From contig NC_134520.1 of assembly GCF_027942865.1 (NCBI RefSeq), positions 3,780,501 through 3,844,500 on the forward strand: DNA of 64,000 nt, read 5' to 3'. This document shows, in pieces, positions 60,605-64,000 of this stretch. The DNA comes from Odontesthes bonariensis. Taxonomy: Eukaryota; Chordata; Actinopteri; Atheriniformes; Atherinopsidae. A program made the translations under genes and the position numbers. The notes under the pieces were generated by a model that had not been told where the DNA came from, searched no databases, and was given only the letters and a program-made list of their open reading frames with translations. The number at the start of each line of letters is the position of its first letter. Positions within the stretch are counted from its first letter, which is position 1.

Positions 60605-63600
60605 CTATGACATCTGTCTCTCCTTGTACCACTCCACAAACTCGTCCAACAAAACCGGCCCTGATAAAAACAGGACGACACAGGGAACAGTTACTGAAAT
60701 AGAAATTCATTTAAGCTCCGTTGTCTCATTTTTTTTGTACAACTAAACAGTCACTCACAGGCACCGTCCTCATCATAGTTACTGAGGTCCAGGTTGATTG
60801 TCCTGCTGAACTCTAAAACATTGCACCATTGGTCTTTGTTGATGACTTTGTACTTGGATTGCTGGGGAACAAAACATGAGCGCCACAGATTAAGACTACA
60901 AGGTGTCCCTCACAGCTTCAGCAATTTGCTAAAACGATGCCACATGCTTACCTCTAAAAACTGATTGAACACTGGGAACAGAGGCCACGTCTTTCCCAGA
61001 AGAAGTCCCAGCATACACTTGGCTGTGTTCAAGTCCAAACTCCTCTGATCTTTTTCCTGTCCAATCAAAACACCAGAGACTTAATTAAATTGATGCAAAA
61101 TGTCAGCTGGTGCAAGAATTTCAATCTTGTGTAACCGTCTCTTACAGGGACTTTTTTTTCCCTGTTCAATTTAAACTAAATCACATGGAATGCCATGTAT
61201 GCAAGCTTCCTTGTAGAGAAAAAAAATTAAAAAAATTAAAAAATACTTTGCTTGACTCACCCGAGCAAAATCAAAGGCATATCTATAAATTAGCTTAAAA
61301 CTGGTGCTGTCGTTCAGGACAGATCTCAGGTAGTCTAGCGAGTTCCTCAGCCTCTCTGTGGAATCGCACCTGACAACAGCAGAAAAGTACTTCAGACGTG
61401 CTCCACATTTCACCACCAACTCTACTGCAACTACCAGCCGCAGAGAAAACACAGCGAGCTAATGAAATCCCTTTCAAAGATAGCATTAAAAGGCAAAAAA
61501 AGGACACAAAGTGGTAGACGTACTGCAGTGAGCCCATGCCTCTCAGCCACTCCTGCAGGGTGAAATATCCCATACTCTGAGCATCCAGCTTCCAAGCAAG
61601 GACCAGCATAACCACCTGGGCAAAAACAACAACAAAAAAATAGTAGCTGCAGAAATTCTTTGGCAGAGGCCATGCCTTGCCAGATTTTTGTCTGACCTCA
61701 GTGACCAGTGGAACAAAGACTGACTGTACGGTGGGGTTTGAAAATCAGGTTAGAATTTTCTATCTCTTTGCATAAATATGACCCCAAAACAAACTTTTAC
61801 ACAAGCACTAAAAGAGAGCATAAAGAGAGCACAATTACATAAACAAGAAATTCAATTCCCTAGCTAATATTAACGTAAATGAGTCCACTATAAGGAGAAC
61901 GTGGAACGAGGGTGTGCACGGCTGCGCTGCAAAGGTAAAGACCACTGCTGCCTGTATTTCCCCCCCCCGAAAAAACAAATAGGATTATCTATATATAAAT
62001 GACCATGTAAATTTACATTTGCACGTTCTCATTCTGCAGACAATTTCATCCAAATCAACATACAAGTGAGGAACAACAAGCCAAGCATAGACGTGAGAGT
62101 ACCAGATCTTTTTAAATGACAAGAGTTCACAAAGGTTCACAAACATTTAAGTTCTTCTATAAGCACACAGTGACCTTCAAGTGCCACGAGGATGACAAAA
62201 TTGTAACTGATTAGTCCTCTTTTTTTTTTTTTTTTTTTAAAGTCAAAAAAGGTGTCTCAGCCTATTAACATGGTATGACTGGCAGCTACCAGGAAACACC
62301 GAAAAGCAAGCCAGCAGGGAGCATGCAAATTCAACCAAACTGCACAAATTGTCTAAATAATAGTAATAAGAAAAATCTTCTTACATTCTCTGGCTCCACT
62401 CCAATGTCTTCACAGAACTTCTCCATCCCCTCTGGACCCACAACATCGTCACAACCTTGTTTAAATGAGTGCACAGCATCAATTTAGCATGTGAGGCTAA
62501 AATGTAACTACGACAAGAATGTCTAACAACGCCCCCACCTGCGTATTCGTAGAACCACTCCAAGCATCTTTTACTGGAAAACGTCTCCTCCTCACGGATT
62601 TGTGACGTTTCGTGTTTTCTGAAAACACTGTGGACCAAAAAAAAACTCTTTTAGCCATTTGCCAAGCAGCAATAGAGACTTTTCCTATTGGAAAACTGAC
62701 ATTCTTTAGGCACATCTTTATTTCCAGAAGCCACAAAAATAAAAGGAATCAAGCAGAAGCTGAAAACTACATTCAAGGACTCTTCAACAATGAGATTTCA
62801 CACCTGTCCTGGCGACTCTTCTTGGCCGACATGTCGTCTCCAGCAGAGGGTCTCCTCTTTTTCCTAGGCGGCATGGCTCTAGAGCAGCAAGCTGGGACGG
62901 TAAGTGGAAAGAGCAAGGATGCATATCAGGAATACAAAAAAAATATGCCAATAGCAAAACATTCATCCAGCAACAGACAGCCCGATTTTGGACTGCCTGT
63001 AAGGCAATAAATGACTGCAATGGTATAACAACCTACCTGATGGGTGGCTATCCTGTCCAACGTCTTCTGCCAGGTTCTACCAAAACAGATGGTTGTGAGA
63101 ATGACCCAAAATTTCCCTGCACACCAACACACATCTAAAGTAAAATACACCATACGCCGATCACTTATATTTACCAGCCTGTGCAAGGTGTGGTGAATCT
63201 TGTGGATGCTGGCCAATGTAGTCAAATGGGAATTCAGCTGAAAATCTATTTTAACAAACAGATTAAAGACAACATAAGAAACGCAAACCGAGGCGTGACA
63301 CACGACCCTATGCTGCATGAATGCAAGGGTACTAGAGGGTGACATCACAAAACCCTGAACACTTAAACCACATGTCATTTTGATCGGTTCTTAACACAGA
63401 CTGTACGGGGCAGGTGACAGTCTCACGTGCTTTCCAGATCATGTTTACGCTTGAGAAAACGGCAGAAAATGTCTCACAGGAATGTCGGAGTGACACCCTG
63501 CACTCCTGCAAAGACATGGAAACTAGAAAACATGCGATCACACAAGCTACCTTGTCCCCAAGTGTCTTCTGTGCATTCCAGATGGTAACTGCAATCAAAC

Positions 63601-63683
63601 ATCCCCGATTTCAATTCATTTCAAGAAGGCAATTCCTGACTAACCCCAGAAACACACTCACGAGCACATAGCACTAGCTGCAT
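60605..63683 (-). CDS. dcun1d4: DCN1-like protein 4 (cullin neddylation co-E3), 11 exons, about 281 aa
   Basis: DCUN1-family proteins promote cullin neddylation by bridging UBC12-NEDD8 and the cullin. Exons (minus): 63683-63662 (tentative), 63245-63175, 63076-63037, 62891-62804, 62627-62539, 62455-62385, 61615-61524, 61369-61261, 61056-60952, 60861-60759, 60660-60605. Junctions are GT-AG and phases agree. Landmarks: [20 protein letters not shown]; the nuclear-type basic patch [24 protein letters not shown]; then the PONY domain with [29 protein letters not shown] and WPLFPVF. The cullin-binding D-A-D patch is present: Asp in NKDQW, Ala in GAWP, Asp in LLDEF, spaced 24 and 30 residues as in human DCN1. 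The first exon is the weakest part: it gives MQLVLCA rather than the human start, though it has an in-frame upstream TAA, a GTGAGT donor and the right phase. Human DCUN1D4 is 292 aa. Confidence 0.93.
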
Positions 63684-63746
63684 ACCTAAAATAGCAGTGC
63701 AGACGCGCAACTTGCACAGAGTTTACAAAGTATCAAGAGAGTTGGA

Positions 63747-63829
63747 CTTATGGGTTATGTAGTCCGTCCGAGTTAAAGAGGCCATTAGAAGTTGCGCTCA
63801 GCTACGCGTACCGAACTACATTTCCCAGG
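63747..63829. promoter_or_regulatory. Two ZNF143/STAF-like motifs at the dcun1d4 promoter
   Basis: ACTACATTTCCCAGG (63,815-63,829, plus strand) closely matches the start of the vertebrate ZNF143 binding element (ACTACA-N2-TCCCAG). A second, weaker match, ACTACATAACCCATAAG, lies on the minus strand at 63,763-63,747. They are about 65-145 bp upstream of the proposed dcun1d4 start codon, a typical promoter position. Confidence 0.55.
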
Positions 63830-64000
63830 CCTTTACAAAACAACTATTTCTTTCAGACTCCTCTACCCCCTACATTTTAGCCTAACTGACTGAATCCGTT
63901 TTTACATTGATTAATAAATGTAAAATTATACTGCTACTGGCACAGTAGCGTTGCGCAGACGTTTTGCAGAAGCTGAAGAGGGTGGCGCAGAACCAGACAG
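63830..64000. other. upstream flank of dcun1d4
   Basis: No further gene or repeat recognised before the window ends. Confidence 0.5.

Overview
The window is eukaryotic and reads as teleost fish DNA, probably percomorph. It has intron-bearing vertebrate genes, fish-type L2, Rex1-like and endogenous-retrovirus elements, long (TG)n tracts, and the short LINE tails (for example repeated TGAAT or TTTGAT after a GCGCTATATAAATAAA-like sequence) that litter fish genomes. No prokaryotic or organellar feature is present.

Layout. The left half (1-34,000) is mostly repeats. It holds a Rex1-like scrap (560-830), a nearly complete L2 LINE (about 1,060-5,224, plus strand), a 5'-truncated LINE of another clade (about 6,712-9,540, minus strand), and a 10.2-kb endogenous retrovirus (10,183-20,363). 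The provirus has two 306-bp LTRs that look identical but a heavily decayed interior. A gene-poor stretch follows (20,364-29,890), then a near full-length but broken Rex1-like LINE (about 30,150-33,350, minus strand). I found no host exon left of 34,000.

The right half holds four host genes whose exons could be joined in frame: spata18 (mitochondria-eating protein; minus, 12 coding exons, 491 aa), sgcb (beta-sarcoglycan; plus, 6 exons, 311 aa), an lrrc66-like gene (plus, 4 coding exons, 3,138 aa) and dcun1d4 (minus, 11 exons, about 281 aa). Order and orientation match what I know of human 4q12 (DCUN1D4-LRRC66-SGCB-SPATA18). This synteny is the main support for naming the LRR gene, whose sequence has diverged.

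The most unusual object is the last exon of the lrrc66-like gene. It is an 8.5-kb exon coding an Ig-like segment, one membrane span and a huge cytoplasmic tail. The tail carries 24 tandem units of 67-69 aa, nearly identical in the centre, each with a basic 'LDIKAPSPSS' core followed by a Ser/Asp/Glu-rich CK2-like patch. Other items of interest are a 1.2-kb DNA transposon with about 53-bp terminal inverted repeats in spata18 intron 1, carrying a THAP exon and an opposing second exon; a pair of RFX-type X-boxes just outside it; ZNF143-like motifs at the dcun1d4 promoter; and a 92-bp minisatellite inside the provirus leader.

The genes do not form a functional pathway. They are a conserved syntenic block: sgcb and spata18 are divergent, about 1.46 kb apart, and lrrc66 and dcun1d4 converge tail to tail.
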